From contig CM019713.1 in the NCBI GenBank assembly GCA_009760885.1, forward strand, positions 25,552,427 to 25,616,426: DNA of 64,000 bases, written 5' to 3'. The notes below the pieces were generated by a model. That model was not told where the DNA came from, searched no databases, and saw nothing but the letters and a program-made list of their open reading frames with translations. This document shows, in pieces, positions 21,060 through 34,200 of the stretch (position 1 is the stretch's first letter; every line of letters begins with the position of its first letter). The DNA comes from Achatina immaculata (lineage: Eukaryota; Mollusca; Gastropoda; Stylommatophora; Achatinidae). Position numbers and translations under genes: made by a program.

Positions 21060-21500
21060 GACAACACTGTTTTTTATACAGATGGATCAGAGTTCATGGC
21101 AAGAGATTTGCCTGGTCCTTCACAAAAATTGACTCAAATGTCAGACCAGTCAAAGAAGCCAATGGTGCAACTTGTACGAACTCCCTGTAAATGCAAGCTG
21201 GCATTCTTTGCAGTCGAGGCTGTAGAGGTGTTGAGGAACAGCATCACGTGGGCATGGGAGTGAGTTATGGCAGCTACTTTTTTCAGTCCCGGAGTACAGC
21301 TAAAAAGCAGCGGGCGTGCAATGCTTCTTTAGCGCCACTGTGAGGACTGTGGCGATCCCTGCCCTGTTAGCCAGGTTAGGTCTGTTCCTACAGAGAGGTG
21401 GGACAGGGTCTTGGTCAGCTATAGTTTGCTAACCCTGACTCTAGCATATCAGCTATGGGTCACTCATTGCCTCGTCGGACAGGCATCTTCACCCCCTTTG
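21060..21500 (+). mobile_element. Repeat family A, copy 2, with RNase H-like head
   Basis: From 21070 frames read VFYTDGSE, then GKRFAWSFTKIDSNVRPVKE and AVEAVEVLRNSITWAWE, the start and middle of an RNase H domain. From about 21190 to 21500 the sequence is the family A tail seen at 3847-4065, 33653-33900 and 51120-51360. The 47-bp unit of the 3-kb minisatellite corresponds to a single copy here, around 21222-21268. Confidence 0.7.
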
Positions 21501-21654
21501 CTGCAGCAAGTAGCCTTGCAATGAAAACTGGGAAAAGTCCCAAGACTAGACAAAAAAAGGTGCAGTTTGAGAGACTTGGTGAACAAGCTGAAGAAACTTC
21601 TGCTAAGGCAACAGTAGTTGGATCCCCTCATCTGTCATAGATCCACAAACAGAC

Positions 21655-24200
21655 TTTTAATTTTGTACCAGGCCATACAGGAGTCATCCTAATTGCTATG
21701 GGGGACTTCAATGCTAAGGTAGGGAAGGATAATACCGACGTTGAAAAAAGTGATGGGGAAAGAAGGAATTGACATGGTTAATCAGAATGGAGAAAGAGAT
21801 AATTGAAATATGTCTAACAGAGGGCATGGTCATTGGAGGCACAATATTCCCACACAAAGAGATACATAAAACAACGTGGATATCTCCAGATGATAGAACT
21901 AGAAACCAGATAGACCATTTTTGTATTAGAAAGCAATACAGAACATCTCTCATGGATGTAAGGGCTTATAGGGGTGCAGATGTCAACAGTGATCACAACC
22001 TGTGCATAGGGAAAATAAAACTAAAACTGAAAAGTCAACACAAGAAATCAGTACACAGAAAGATAAACATCCACAGCCTACAAGAAGAAAATACTAACAT
22101 TAATTTCAATCAGGAACTTGCCAATCATTCCAAAACACACAGTGAAGTTGAGGAGATAGGTATAGATGAGTTATGGAATTCTTACAGCACAGCCATAATC
22201 ACAGCAGCAAAAGTAAGCGCTGGATTGGAAAAACCAAATAGAAAAGCATGGATATCAGATAAAACATGGAAGTATATACATGAAAGACGAGCAGTCAAAT
22301 TAAACATGTTGAATGCAAAAGCAGATCATGAAAGAGATTCGGCAAAAGCAAAATACAAAGACATAGACAAGAAAGTAAAAAGTTCAGCTAGAAGGGATAA
22401 AAGAGAATACATAGACAATATGGCGAAAGAGGCAGAAAAAGCAGCAAAAACAGGAGACAGCAAAACTTTATATAACATACAAAAGAGGCTAACAGGTACT
22501 ATTACATCTAAAGAAAGACCAATCTTTAGCAAAACTGGAACACTATTAACATCAAATAAAGACCAAAAGCAAATATGGGCTGAACACTTCCAAGAAATAC
22601 TCAATCGACCACACCCAAAAGAATTGTTAAACCTTGAAACTGACTTACCAGCCCCACAACTAAATGTCAATCTAGATGAAATTAAATTGCATGAAATTGA
22701 AACAGCAGTGAATTTAATGGCTAACAACAAAGCTGCAGGTGAAGATGAAATAACAGCCGAGATGCTAAAAGCTATCAATAGTGACAACATGAGACAACTA
22801 CAGAGAATGTTTAACAAGATTTGGAAAGAAGAAAAGGTCCCTTCTAATTGGAAGAATGGAATCATTGTTAAAATACCAAAAAAGGGCAACCTTAGTGACT
22901 GTAACAACTGGAGAGGAGTAACCTTAATATCAGTTGTGTCAAAAGTATTTTGCAAGGTCATTTTGAATAGACTCAAAGATATAGTGGATACTGCAATGAG
23001 AGAAGAACAAGCAGGATTTCGAAAAGGGAGAAGCTGTCTCGACCAGATCTTTACTCTCAGAATAATACTTGAAGAACATATTGAAAAGCAGAAACCATTA
23101 ATACTGAATTTCATAGATTTTAAGAAGGCATTTGATAGCATACACAGAGATTCATTATGGAGAATTTTATGTCTATATGGAATACCATCTAAAATTGTCA
23201 ACATCATTAAGGACTTATACAATGGATATGGTTGTGCAGTCAAGACAGAAGAAGGGATGAGTGAATGGTTCCAGATTGAAACAGGCGTGAAACAAGGATG
23301 TATACTGTCTCCTTTACTTTTTGGGATTACAATAGACTTCATAATGAAAAAATGCTGCACAGGTAACACAGGTATTGACTGGGTACATGGGACCCAACTA
23401 GAAGATCTTGATTTTGCTGATGACATAACTCTTATCAGTAATAATGTGAATTCCATGCAAGAAAAAACAGATAGCCTGTCTTCACTGGCTAGCAAAATAG
23501 GACTTGAAATTAACAAGGACAAAACAAAAATAATGAAAATTCCCATCAATCAAAATGGAAAAATAACATAGAAGGGACAGATATTGAAGAAGTCAATCAA
23601 TTTGCATACCTTGGCAGCTACATAGACCAGGATGGTGACACTAGAAAGGAAGTTAGGATCAGAATTGCAAAACCAGCATCAATCTTCAAGAATCTTGAGA
23701 ACATATGGAATTCAAAAGTTATAAGCACAAAAACCAAGTTAAGACTATTCAATTCAAATGTAATATCCACCCTCATTTATGCATGCGAAAGCTGGAAAAC
23801 AACTAAAGAAATAGAAAAGAAATTAGACTCTTTTGAAAACAAATGCCTAAGGAAAATACTCGGCATCAAGTGGAATGAATTCAAGAACAATGCAGAGATA
23901 AGACAGATGACTGAACAACAACCAGTCTCACGGGTGATCAGGAAAAGGAGATGGACATATGTTGGCCACTTGATGAGAAGAAATGAGCAGAGAATCCCAA
24001 AACAAGCTATCAAGTGGAACACAACAGGCCGAAGAAAAAGGGGCAGACCGCGTGAAACTCTGAAGAGAACATTATTAAGAGAGGCCAAGTTAACAGGCAT
24101 AAAATCCTTTGTTGAGGTTGAAAGACTCGCCGAAGACAGGAAAAATTGGCGAACTACTTTGCGAGCCCTATGTGACGTCTAACGGCACGGGAAGGATATA
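21655..24200 (+). mobile_element. RTE-like non-LTR retrotransposon, nearly complete after 5' truncation
   Basis: It starts in the endonuclease at MGDFNAKVGKD (about 21697). Two frameshifts follow, then the end of the endonuclease (GGTIFPHKEIHKTTWISPDD and a later SDHNL near 21990). A long frame runs 21769-23571 (600 codons) and holds the RT: KGRSCLDQIF, FIDFKKAFDS, TGVKQGCILSPLLF and the catalytic LEDLDFADDI. A 1-bp loss at about 23567 ends it. The C-terminus continues in another frame to a stop at 24180 (FAYLGSYID, WTYVGHLMRR, RKRGRPRETLKRT). The 3' end is ACGGCACGGGAAGGATATAA. The related copy at 62.87 kb has an extra C at the break point, which confirms the frameshift. No ORF1 is seen. Confidence 0.9.
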
Positions 24201-24610
24201 AGATACAGGAGTCGGAGAAAATGAAAAAAAGACGGATCATCTGGCCAGTTCATTTATCATAAAGGACAGGCAATGTACTGAGGTTACATCATCAATGCTA
24301 TAAGAGGCTGTCCAGACAAAATACCTCATTGACAAATGTGAATTGGCATCATTGTCAAGAATGAAGGAGCTAGGAGCAAAACTTAGGGTGACAAAAAAAT
24401 TAACGAGTAATCTCAAGGACCAGAAGGATGGTTGACCAACACAGGTTATATGTCGTCAGTTATTGTACAATGAAGAAATAATTGAAGCATCTGTGGATGG
24501 ATGTATCTGAAATGCAAAGATGATGGGTTCCCAGTAACAGGATTTAAATATGAATTTGTATTTTGGTAGTAGCTTTGTTCTCAACATGGGATGATGCACC
24601 CTTGAATCAA
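24200..24610. other. Spacer after the RTE copy, nothing recognised
   Basis: No open frame with splice or start signals and no repeat recognised. A first exon for the receptor gene could lie here or before the RTE copy but cannot be singled out. Confidence 0.4.
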
Positions 24611-24611
24611 T

Positions 24612-24790
24612 ACCAGTCTTTCTTGTCCAGTCTGCCAGCTTAACATTATCTGTGTAGCAACAGTTTATGTCTGGCTTTTTTGTCCAGTCTGCTAGCTTAA
24701 CATCTGTGTAGCTACAGTTTATGTCTGGCTTTTTTTGTCCAGTCTGCTAGCTTAACATCTGTGTAGCTACAGTCTATGTCTGGCTTTCAC
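24612..24790. repeat. About 60-bp direct repeat, 3 copies
   Basis: The unit includes GTCCAGTCTGCTAGCTTAAC, ATCTGTGTAGCTACAGT and TTATGTCTGGCTTTTTT. The first copy is slightly longer. Confidence 0.85.
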
Positions 24791-25138
24791 ATGATGTTGG
24801 CTCAAACCTTGCAGTCAAGCATCACAGTTTACAGATTAATTTTAGAGCATAGAACCCTAAAGGAAAAATGATAAAGGAAAACCTTCTGTTCCCAGAGATA
24901 TGTATGAAAAATGTGATGTCATAAATTGTATTCCTGACTCACTGATCGATCACTTAATCAGACACTGATGTAAAAGTGCACACAGAGTGTGTGGCAGAAT
25001 TTTATTATTGACATATATTCTCTTGTCACTTTGCATGGTGCATACCACATACTTTGTGAAAAACACATATTAAACTGACCATATTATGTCTACAAACTTT
25101 TTAAAAAGTTTGTATTTAATTCTGTGATCATATTTCAG

Positions 25139-25269
25139 ATATGTGAAATTTTTTCTGTTTGCTGTTTATATGACGATGCACTTTGATGTTGCTCATGCTG
25201 CACCCATATTCTGTGGCCAAGGTCAAAAGTATGACCCGCTCTTGCGAGGCTGTTTAAATTGCAATCCAG
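25139..25269 (+). CDS. Receptor exon T1: signal-like segment and first cysteines
   Basis: Acceptor TCATATTTCAG, donor GTGAGT. One base completes a codon, then YVKFFLFAVYMTMHFDVAHA leads into APIFCGQGQKYDPLLRGCLNC. An in-frame stop lies just upstream at 25125-25127, so the exon is internal or its translation starts elsewhere. The internal ATGs would cut off the hydrophobic part. Ends in phase 1. Confidence 0.8.
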
Positions 25270-28200
25270 GTGAGTTTGTTGTGTTTTAAATTTCTTATGA
25301 TTAAAAGTCCCGTTCCCCCCCCCCCCCCCAACAAACGAAAAGGGGGAGAGTTCTATTGAGAATTAAAAAGAAGATTAAACTATTACAGTAACAAGACTGA
25401 TAATCAAGTAATTTTTTCATCTTATTTTTTAGTCTTTTGTAAAGTATGAGAAGTTGTCCATTATATTTTCTCTTTCTTTCATCCATATCATTCTTATTCC
25501 AGTAATAGTCAATGTTTCTTATTCCAATAATAGTCTCTGTTTCTCATTCCAATAATAGTCTGTGTTTCTCATTCCAATAATAGTCTATGTTTCTCATTCC
25601 AATAATAGTTTTTGTTTCACATTCCAAAAGTCAATGTTTTCATTTCTCCAATCCAGCAGTCATTTGAGCTTGTTCTCTTTGGTATGAAGTGATAGCAAAG
25701 TATCTGCAGGTCTTCTTAATTGTATTGAGTTTGTGTATAATGTATTTTTGAGGTTTGGATGTTCAGGTAGGTATTCCTGTTGTAAATCTTTGACATTCAC
25801 TATAATAGATTGTGTGTGACTGTTTCTTGGTTATTATCATACAGTGGGCATTTGGGCATTTCATCAAGTTTTATCTGGTGTATGTCTTCCAAATTAACAA
25901 GCATAAAATCCCTTGGTAAGGTTGAAAGACTCGCTGAAGACCGGAAAAATTGGTGAACTACCTTGCGAGCCCTATGTGACGTTTAACGGCGCAAGAAGGA
26001 TATGAGATATAACATAAGATGTCTTCAGGGGGATGTACCTTGTTCTTAGTTGAAAAATGATGGTCTGCTGTCATCTGTTTAGTATGTTTATGGCATATTT
26101 CACATTCGGGGTGGTCATGTACAGCTCTGCTCGTGTTTCCCAGTGCCCAGTCATTCAGCCGTGCCTCCTTTTTGTTATTTCTTATTATTTATTTTACGTT
26201 TGTAAAGAGATTGGATTATTTGGCTGGTTCCTTGTTGCTCTTTTTTTTTTTTTGGCCAGTCTATCTGCTCTCTTGTTTCCTTGAATGTTGATATGTCCTG
26301 GTATTCACTGTAGTGTTATTTTAATACTGTGTATTTCCATTAAAGAGCTGATCTTACATGCTGCTGATTGACAATATTTCTTACATCTCAGAACCTGAAT
26401 TTTGTTTTTTTTTTGTTTGTTTATATGTTGCTCATGTTTCTGCACCATACAAAAGTACAGTTTGACCTCACCACACAGAAGAGATCTAAAAGTCCTGTCT
26501 CACAGGCCAGATCAGATACATACATCAGTGTTTTTTGTTTCTTGTAAGTTGGATTAAAGACAATTTAGTATGATGCCTGACTTCTTCCCACAGGTACTTT
26601 CACAGACAAACACCGCCATATGGACGAATCTTGTAGACCTTGTGACGAAGCTAGTTATCTGCTACACACTGAGATTGAAAAAAACTGCACCTCCACCAGT
26701 AATGCAATATTACGGTGTGAGGCCGGCTACCAGCAGGATCCTCTACCAGTATCCCGTGAGTAAGGTTTTTGGTTGTTGTTTTTTTTTTTCTAAACACTTA
26801 CAGATGGTCGTTCAGTTAGTGTTTTGATTTGGGTAATCAAGGTAGTTTAAGATGACAAGCTTGTTGAACAATCATTCTGATCCCACTAAGTGCCAAGATT
26901 TTCTCTCCAGCCAATGGTTGCCTCTGTGGCATCACGTCCTTGTATGATTTCCTGTGTGGTCTTTCTTCACAGATGGTTCATAGCAGCAGAGCCTGCCTGA
27001 GCTGCACAGGAAGAAACTGTTGCAGTGATCTTAGAGTATACAGGGAAACCATGTTATGAAAAAAATCAAATTTTAATGAGTCTCATAAAACCTGGACTTT
27101 TCTTCTCAAAAATTGGACTTCTTCCCCTCAAGTTGGTAGCAGGCAGACAAGAAGAAAAGGTGTTTCTTATTCTTTTTATATTCCATCACTACTGCTGCTG
27201 TCACAGACCACAGGTTCGATGTATATCAGATTGTGGAGGGTCATAAGATCATTTTATGTCAAATTCCAGTCAGGTCCATGAACTGGGTTGGCAGTTTGTC
27301 TTGTATGTCACATGTACCACAGAGAGATTGTTAAATCAGCTGGGAAAACGTGTTGAAGATTTTTACAATGATCTGCTGCTGTTGTATACGTAAGCTCCTT
27401 GTTGTATCCATTTTTGTGACAGCAACCTTGAAACATGGAGGCTGAGTGAGAACAGGAGTTGGATACAGTAGCTGTTGTGAGTTCCTGGAGAAGAGTTAGC
27501 TGATGTGTAGTAGTAAGAGTACTCTCTCTAAGCTGTGGAGTATAATGAACAAACATTCTAGTTCATGAGCCAAAAGAGCTACAGGCATTCAAGTTGTGAG
27601 CCCAAGTGAGATTGAGACATTGCAGGCTGAGAAACCAACTATACCACAAGTTGGAAACTTGGCCCAAAAGACCTGTGTGCCCACAGTAAAGAGCAACAGA
27701 CTCCACATCACATCCTCCACAGAGTTGCCAGCTGCACAACCCAGTCAAGGACCTGGCCAGACTTCAGCCTCCTACGGGAGATGCTCCGTGGCGATCAGTT
27801 GCCACATTGCGGGAGAGATTGGTGCCGATTGTCAGAGTGAATGATGAAGAAGAAAGCTGTGAGTGAATCGGTAACAGACTGGTGCATTTAACCAAAAAAT
27901 CTCTGCACCAAGGGCAAAAAATTTGTACACAGGCACATACTAGCACAACTTAGAGGGAATACTGATGTCATGCCATCCCGCTAATCTGAAGTCTGTCTTG
28001 TGGAATGGATGATTTTGGGAGCGGAAGAGAGATAGGCTAGAGTTCTGAGCTGCCGTGTTTTGCTGACCACATCTCAAGTGGATTATTGTTTTTTTTTGTG
28101 TGTGTCCATTCTGTGGTATTACATGAGGATAGTATTATCTGAAGTGTTTTTATGTTGAGACAGTGACCGTAGAAAGGGATCACTGGCTTAAGATAGTACT

Positions 28201-31200
28201 ATCTGAAGTGTTTTTATGTTGAGACAGTGACTGTGGGAAGGTACCACTGGCTTATAATGATGATAGCATTGTCTGAAGTGTTTTTATGTTGAGACAGTGA
28301 CTGTGGGAAGGTACCACTGGCTTATAATGATGATAGCATTGTCTGAAGTGTTTTTATGTTGAGACAGTCACTGTGGGAAGGTATCACTGGCTTATAATGA
28401 TGATAGCATTGTCTGAAGTGTTTTTATGTTGAGACAGTGACTGTGGGAAGGTATCATTGGCTTAGAATGAGGATAGCATTGTCTGAAGTGTTTTTATGTT
28501 GAGACAGTCACTGTAAGAAGGGATCACTGGCTTAGAATGAACAGACATTTGAGTTGTGAGGACTAAGACAGTAACTGTAAGAAGGGATCACTGGCTTAGA
28601 ATGAACAGACATTTGAGTTGTGGGGACTAAGACAGTAACTGTAAGAAGGGATCACTGGCTTAGAATGAACAGACATTTGAGTTGTGAGGACTAAGACAGT
28701 AACTGTAAGAAGGGATCACTGGCTTAGAATGAACAGACATTTGAGTTGTGAGGACTAAGATAGTGACTGTAAGAAGGGATCACTGGGTTAGAAAGAACAG
28801 ACATTTGAGTTGTGAGGACTAAGAGAGTAACTGTAAGAAGGGATCACTGGGTTAGAAAGAACAGATATTTGAGTTGTGGGGGTAGTGCAGTCTTCTTTTA
28901 CTGAATTTGAAACTTTGTTTGGGGAAATGCATTGTACTTAGAATAAAGTCTGCAAAACTTACCTTTGGGCTAAGTATGATAGTTTTTTCATTTTTTAAAT
29001 ATATATATTTCATGCACAGTTTTCAGACAGGTAATTATATCCAGGTAAAGAGCTTTCTCTTTTCCAGTGTGCTTGCTTTGGTTGTAGTTGATGTTGTTTG
29101 GCCAGGATGTTCTTTTGGTTTTGTTCACCATTCTTTCACTAATTTGGTGGAAATTTATGATATAGTTCATTGTTGTATGTAAAACTGTGAGTTGAAGAAA
29201 ATACACTAGTGGTCAGACTTGTAGCATGGAAGCTGGCCAAAACCCTATTCTATCTCTATGCTGTGTGTATGACAACAGGTCTTTTCTTCACACAATGTGT
29301 CCCATATGTTTTATTTTCTTTCTTTCTTTATTTTTAAAGGCTAAAAGAATTGGGCACGCAGGCATGTCTTACATTCTGCCCTTCATCACTCCATCTTTCA
29401 TTCTTTCCACACATTTGATTTAGTACAAAAATACAAATTAAATTAGGAAAAACATATCAAAAGAGTGTAAGATTTAACTACTACATTCAAAGTAAAAGAG
29501 AAGAAGTAATTAACCTAATAAAATAGCACTCACGCACGCATACACACGCAGACATATACATAAATAAAAATACATTGTAAATACAGATCTTCTAACATAT
29601 GTTTTTTTAACAAACATTAAAATAATTTCTAACAATATCTAACAAGTTGCTTTTCTAACTATGTCATTGAAGTACTTGATGGTTTACGAGCCATGTGTTG
29701 AGAGAGTGCTGGTTATTTTATGGAGGCATATAATTACAAGCAAGTAAATAATGAAACAGGTTTGAGTTAAAGGATGAAGTATTACCAATGGATTTTAAAT
29801 TGTAGGGGAGGGTGTTCCAGAGCTGTACTGCAGAGTATGCAAGGCTTTTCTTGTACAAATCAATCCTGGGTTTAGGAAGAAGACAGTTTTTTAAACGCTA
29901 GCTATGTTTAGTGTTATACGTAAACAGTGACCACAAGTAAGGCGGAGCATTGTGCGATAGAATTCTGTGAACAAACTTAACTTTGTTAAAAATGATTCTA
30001 TTTTTGAGGGGTAGAATTTTGAGTTGTTTGTGTTGATCAACAGTCTGTACTGGGTGTTTGTCCCAAATAAGATTTAATGCTCGCTTGTGAAGTGAGTGGA
30101 GCCTTTTTGTGTTTGAGACTGAGCATCCATCCCAGATTGTGGAACAGTAATCTAAGTGTGTTTGTATGTGTGATATGTAGTATATTTTTCTTGTGTCTTT
30201 GTCGATAAAGTGTTTAATTTTGGCTAATTGGTAAACTTTCTGTGCAATCAAATTTGTTAGGTTATGTACGTGAGAATTCCAAGTTAAATGCTGATCAATG
30301 ATGAGTCCTAGGGTTTTATGTTCATGAACATTTTCTATTGACTTAGTTCCAGCACAAAGCTGTAGTGAAGTTTTTGTTGCATTTTGCAGTTTCTGTCTTG
30401 TAGTGATGAGCATGGATTTTGTTTTGTTGGTGTTTATCAACATACTATTTTTATTACTCCATTTAATCAAACTATTTATATCATTTTGGAGCACTGTCTG
30501 TAGTTTATTGGTGTCATAGTCACTATTGTAAACAGTACAGTCGTCAGCGAAAAGATCACATGAAGAGTGCGTTAAATGTAGTGGTAGGTCATTAATATAG
30601 ATAGCAAAGAGAAGAGGACCAAGAATGGAGCCTTGAGGAATACTGGTATCAACCACAGACGAGCCAGATATTTTGTTTCTAAAGCAAACTACTTGTTTCC
30701 CACCTGAGAGAAAAGACGTAATACATTTTGTTAGGTCAGGGTGTAATCTATAGCCTGCCAGCTTTTTTGCAAGAATTTCATGATCAGTCATATCGAAGGC
30801 TTTCTTAAAATCAGCAAAGACAGCACCACACAATTTGTCATCATTTATATTAGACAGCCAGCTTTCTGTCATTTTAGTTAATGCTGTGTGGCAGGAGTAA
30901 TTTGGTCTAAAACCTGACTGACTGTCTATTAGTAGATTGTTTTCTTGCATGTGGAGCAGAGTTAACTTTTGTATATGTTTTTCAAGAGGTTTTGATAGTG
31001 ATGACAGAATGGATGTGGGTCTGTAGTTTGAGAGGTCATTAGTCTGTCCAGATTTAAAAAGAGGAAAAACTTTGGCAAGTTTAAAAGCGTCAGGGAAATA
31101 TTTTTTGTCAATACACAAGTTGTATAAGTATGTTAGTGTGTCTGTGATAACTGGTGCAGCGTAGCGTAGTATCTTGTTACTAATGTCATCACATCCTGCT

Positions 31201-34200
31201 GAGTTAGTGTTCTTTAAGGACCGGATGTAGTTATAAACCTCACCGACTGTGAGGAAAGGAATATTAATTTGTTTTAGCTTTACACATTTACAGTCGCTGA
31301 AAGTTTTCAACACGCTCAGGTCGCAATTAGGGGTCGGTAATGAAGATTTCAGAATACTGATTTCTTCCCTAAAATGTTCACTGAAGTTAGTGCAAGTATG
31401 TTCACTATTAAGTGTTTGTGGGTCAGTTTGCTTCCTTTTATTTACAAGAGTATTAATCGCTTTCCAGATTGATTTACTATCAGTTTTGTCTTTCACTAAA
31501 TTTCTGAAGTAATTTTTCTTTTCCTGCCAAATTAAATACTGCACCTTATTCCTAAGTGAACGATAGCTACTGAAATTTCTGCTTTTGTGAGCTTCATCCC
31601 GTTTCCTCATGAGTTGCAATATATCAGGAGTTATCCACGGGGATTTTGTTACGTGTTTTACTCTCATTTCTTTGATGGGGACATGCTTGTCAAAAATATT
31701 TCGAAATATCTTGATCCAGTATTCAATAGCCTCATCTGGATTTGTTAACTGGAAAACGTACGTAAGAGGCGAAGCTTTTAGATCAGTTAAAAATAATTCC
31801 AAGTTAAAGTTTTTAAAGTTTCTATATTTGATGCTGGTATGTTTGTGTTTCGGTATTTATACCCCTTATGTACAGCAGACTGGGTAGTGATCACTCAGCG
31901 ACACATGAGGGACAGTACATTCAGTAATGTTTCCTGGATCAGCTACATAAATATGATCTATTAGTGTTGATGATGATTCAGTTACTCTAGTAGGTTTGTT
32001 AACAATTTGGGAGAAGTTGTAAGATGTTAAAATGTTCTTCCATGTAGGATTTGGCTGATTAACATCTATATTGAAGTCGCCTAGAATGATTATGTCCTTG
32101 AATTTATGAGTTACAGCATCATCCATCATGGTCGCAAAGTGATCATACCACTCGGCTGAAGCATTTGGATTTCGGTATATAAAACTAATTAGAATTGGAC
32201 TAAGATTTGATATTTTGATTTCTAGCATAATACATTCATTGTTGTTCGCTGTACTAAGTGTTGGTATAATTTGTTGAGCTTGCCGTGCAGGCAGGGGCGG
32301 GAACATGGAATCATATAGTGGGCCAGTGGATGGAGCGGGCAATGATAGAGAGGCAGATGGTGATGTTTCTGAGGGTCCTTGGAGTCTTGTAGTTGGTGCA
32401 GAGTGTGTGTTTCTGGAGCTACGAGATGTGGGTGGCTGTCTAAACTGTTTCTGGCTATTTGAGTGTTTTGTTATGTTCTGCTCAGTTCTTGCTGGATATT
32501 TGATATTTTTGGCAAGGATGCTGCTGCCAGTCTTTTTAATGTAGATGTGGTCCCTGTAAAAGCGTTTTTTTTGGAGCACCTGTGGCTGAAGTAAAAAATG
32601 CCGTGTTGTTTATAAAAACTACTGTGTTCTGTAGACAGAATGTTTTTAGTATTTTGTTGTTTATATCCACCATGCGACGTCCAGGACCAGAACAAGGTGG
32701 AATGATGGATGAAATGTTTGTGGAAGTGTTGGGGTATTTTTTCTTGATGGTGGATATCAAGTCCTGTATATCAGAGGGCCGAAGATTCTGGCCGTTCAAG
32801 CTGTCATTAATGCCAACATGTACGGTCGTTCTCCTCACTCTCTGATCGACGTCAAGTCGTCTCAGTGTCTGCGTTAGTTTTATAATACCAGCTCCAGGTA
32901 CTAGCATGACTGAGACAGTGTCTTCAGAGGTAACTGACATCCGCTCACCATAGATTCCTTTAAGTAAGGAATCTCCGATTATCAAGTATATTCTTTGATG
33001 ATGTTACTGTGTTGTTGTGTATCTTGTTCTTGTTGATGTTTATAAGACCGTGACTGAGGAGTGGATGTCTTGTTGCTTTATGGTTATGTACAGTAGGGCT
33101 ATCTTGTAAAGCTTGAAACCTGTTACTTATCTGCACATCAATAGGGTAAGCTAAATTTTCAGGTGCTACCTTTATAGGTGTTGTGGTGCTGGTGTGTTTC
33201 TCTTGTGCAGCTTCTTGCTTTGGTGTGTCTTCTTTGTTAATATCTGGTGCACTTGTGCATGAATTTACAGCCATATTGTCTGTGTCAGCAGTCACTTCTT
33301 GAATACTTGTCATCACTTCCTTGCTGTGTCTGCGTGGCTCACTCTGCCATTCAGATATCATGAGTCTCATTTTAGCATTTTCATCTCTCAGTGACGTAAG
33401 TTCAGCCCTGAGACTGTCATTCTCCAGCTTGAATGAGTTCTTAATCTCCGCTGCCATGTCAGTAATAAGGTTTATGATGAGGTCTTTGACTACCTGAAGT
33501 ATGTTCTGGCTACATAATGTAGCTAACTTTTCCTCGACAACTCTAGGCTGCTGAGATACATGCGGTGAATCAGCCACACTAGATGCAGAGAACTCTGGCG
33601 CTGGAGCTTCACTGTCATCTCGGTTTTCCACATCAGCTAAACTGTTGCTGGTGGAGTGTATTACAACAGCTGAGGTTTTTTTTTCAGTTTTTTTTTCATC
33701 ATGTGATTGGGGCTAAAAAAAGCAGGAGAAAGTGCGTTGCTTCTTTAATGGCCTTCACCACTTTGGGGACTGTAACGATTCCTGACCTTTTGGCTGCACC
33801 CGTTTCTAGGGTACCAGTGAGGAAGTGGGACAGGGTCTTTGTCAGCTATGGGTCACTGACTGCTGCATCGGACAGCATCTTCAAACTCGAGCAAAGAATT
33901 ATAAAATCATGACACCACAAGTACGAAATTTTGCATCTGTTTTTAGGTGACAAGTCACAGTCAGAATGCAACCACATAACAAACGGGAGTCCCTGAAGGC
34001 CACACACACTATGGTCTGCTGAGAGAAAAAAAAAATCCTCCCGGCTCGTTTCAGCAGAGATACATCCTCTCTATGCCTTCACATTTAAGAAAGAAGCTTC
34101 CCAGCAGAAACTCTCCTCATCCCTTGAGGAGGACCCAGTTCCTGGTCTCTCAATTGTCCCAGATGTTTCTTCTCACCTAAAACCAGCAGAAACTCTCTTC

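Noticed and set aside
19893..21132. 13-residue repeat frame ENTVNAEVKALIN as a possible exon between A4 and T1
   Set aside because: It is split by a 683-bp transposon, its ends do not show a convincing acceptor and donor pair, and the downstream part runs into an RNase H remnant.
25170..25269. Internal ATG in exon T1 as the receptor's start codon
   Set aside because: Starting there would leave MTMHFDVAHAAP without a hydrophobic core, losing the signal segment; an upstream exon is more likely.
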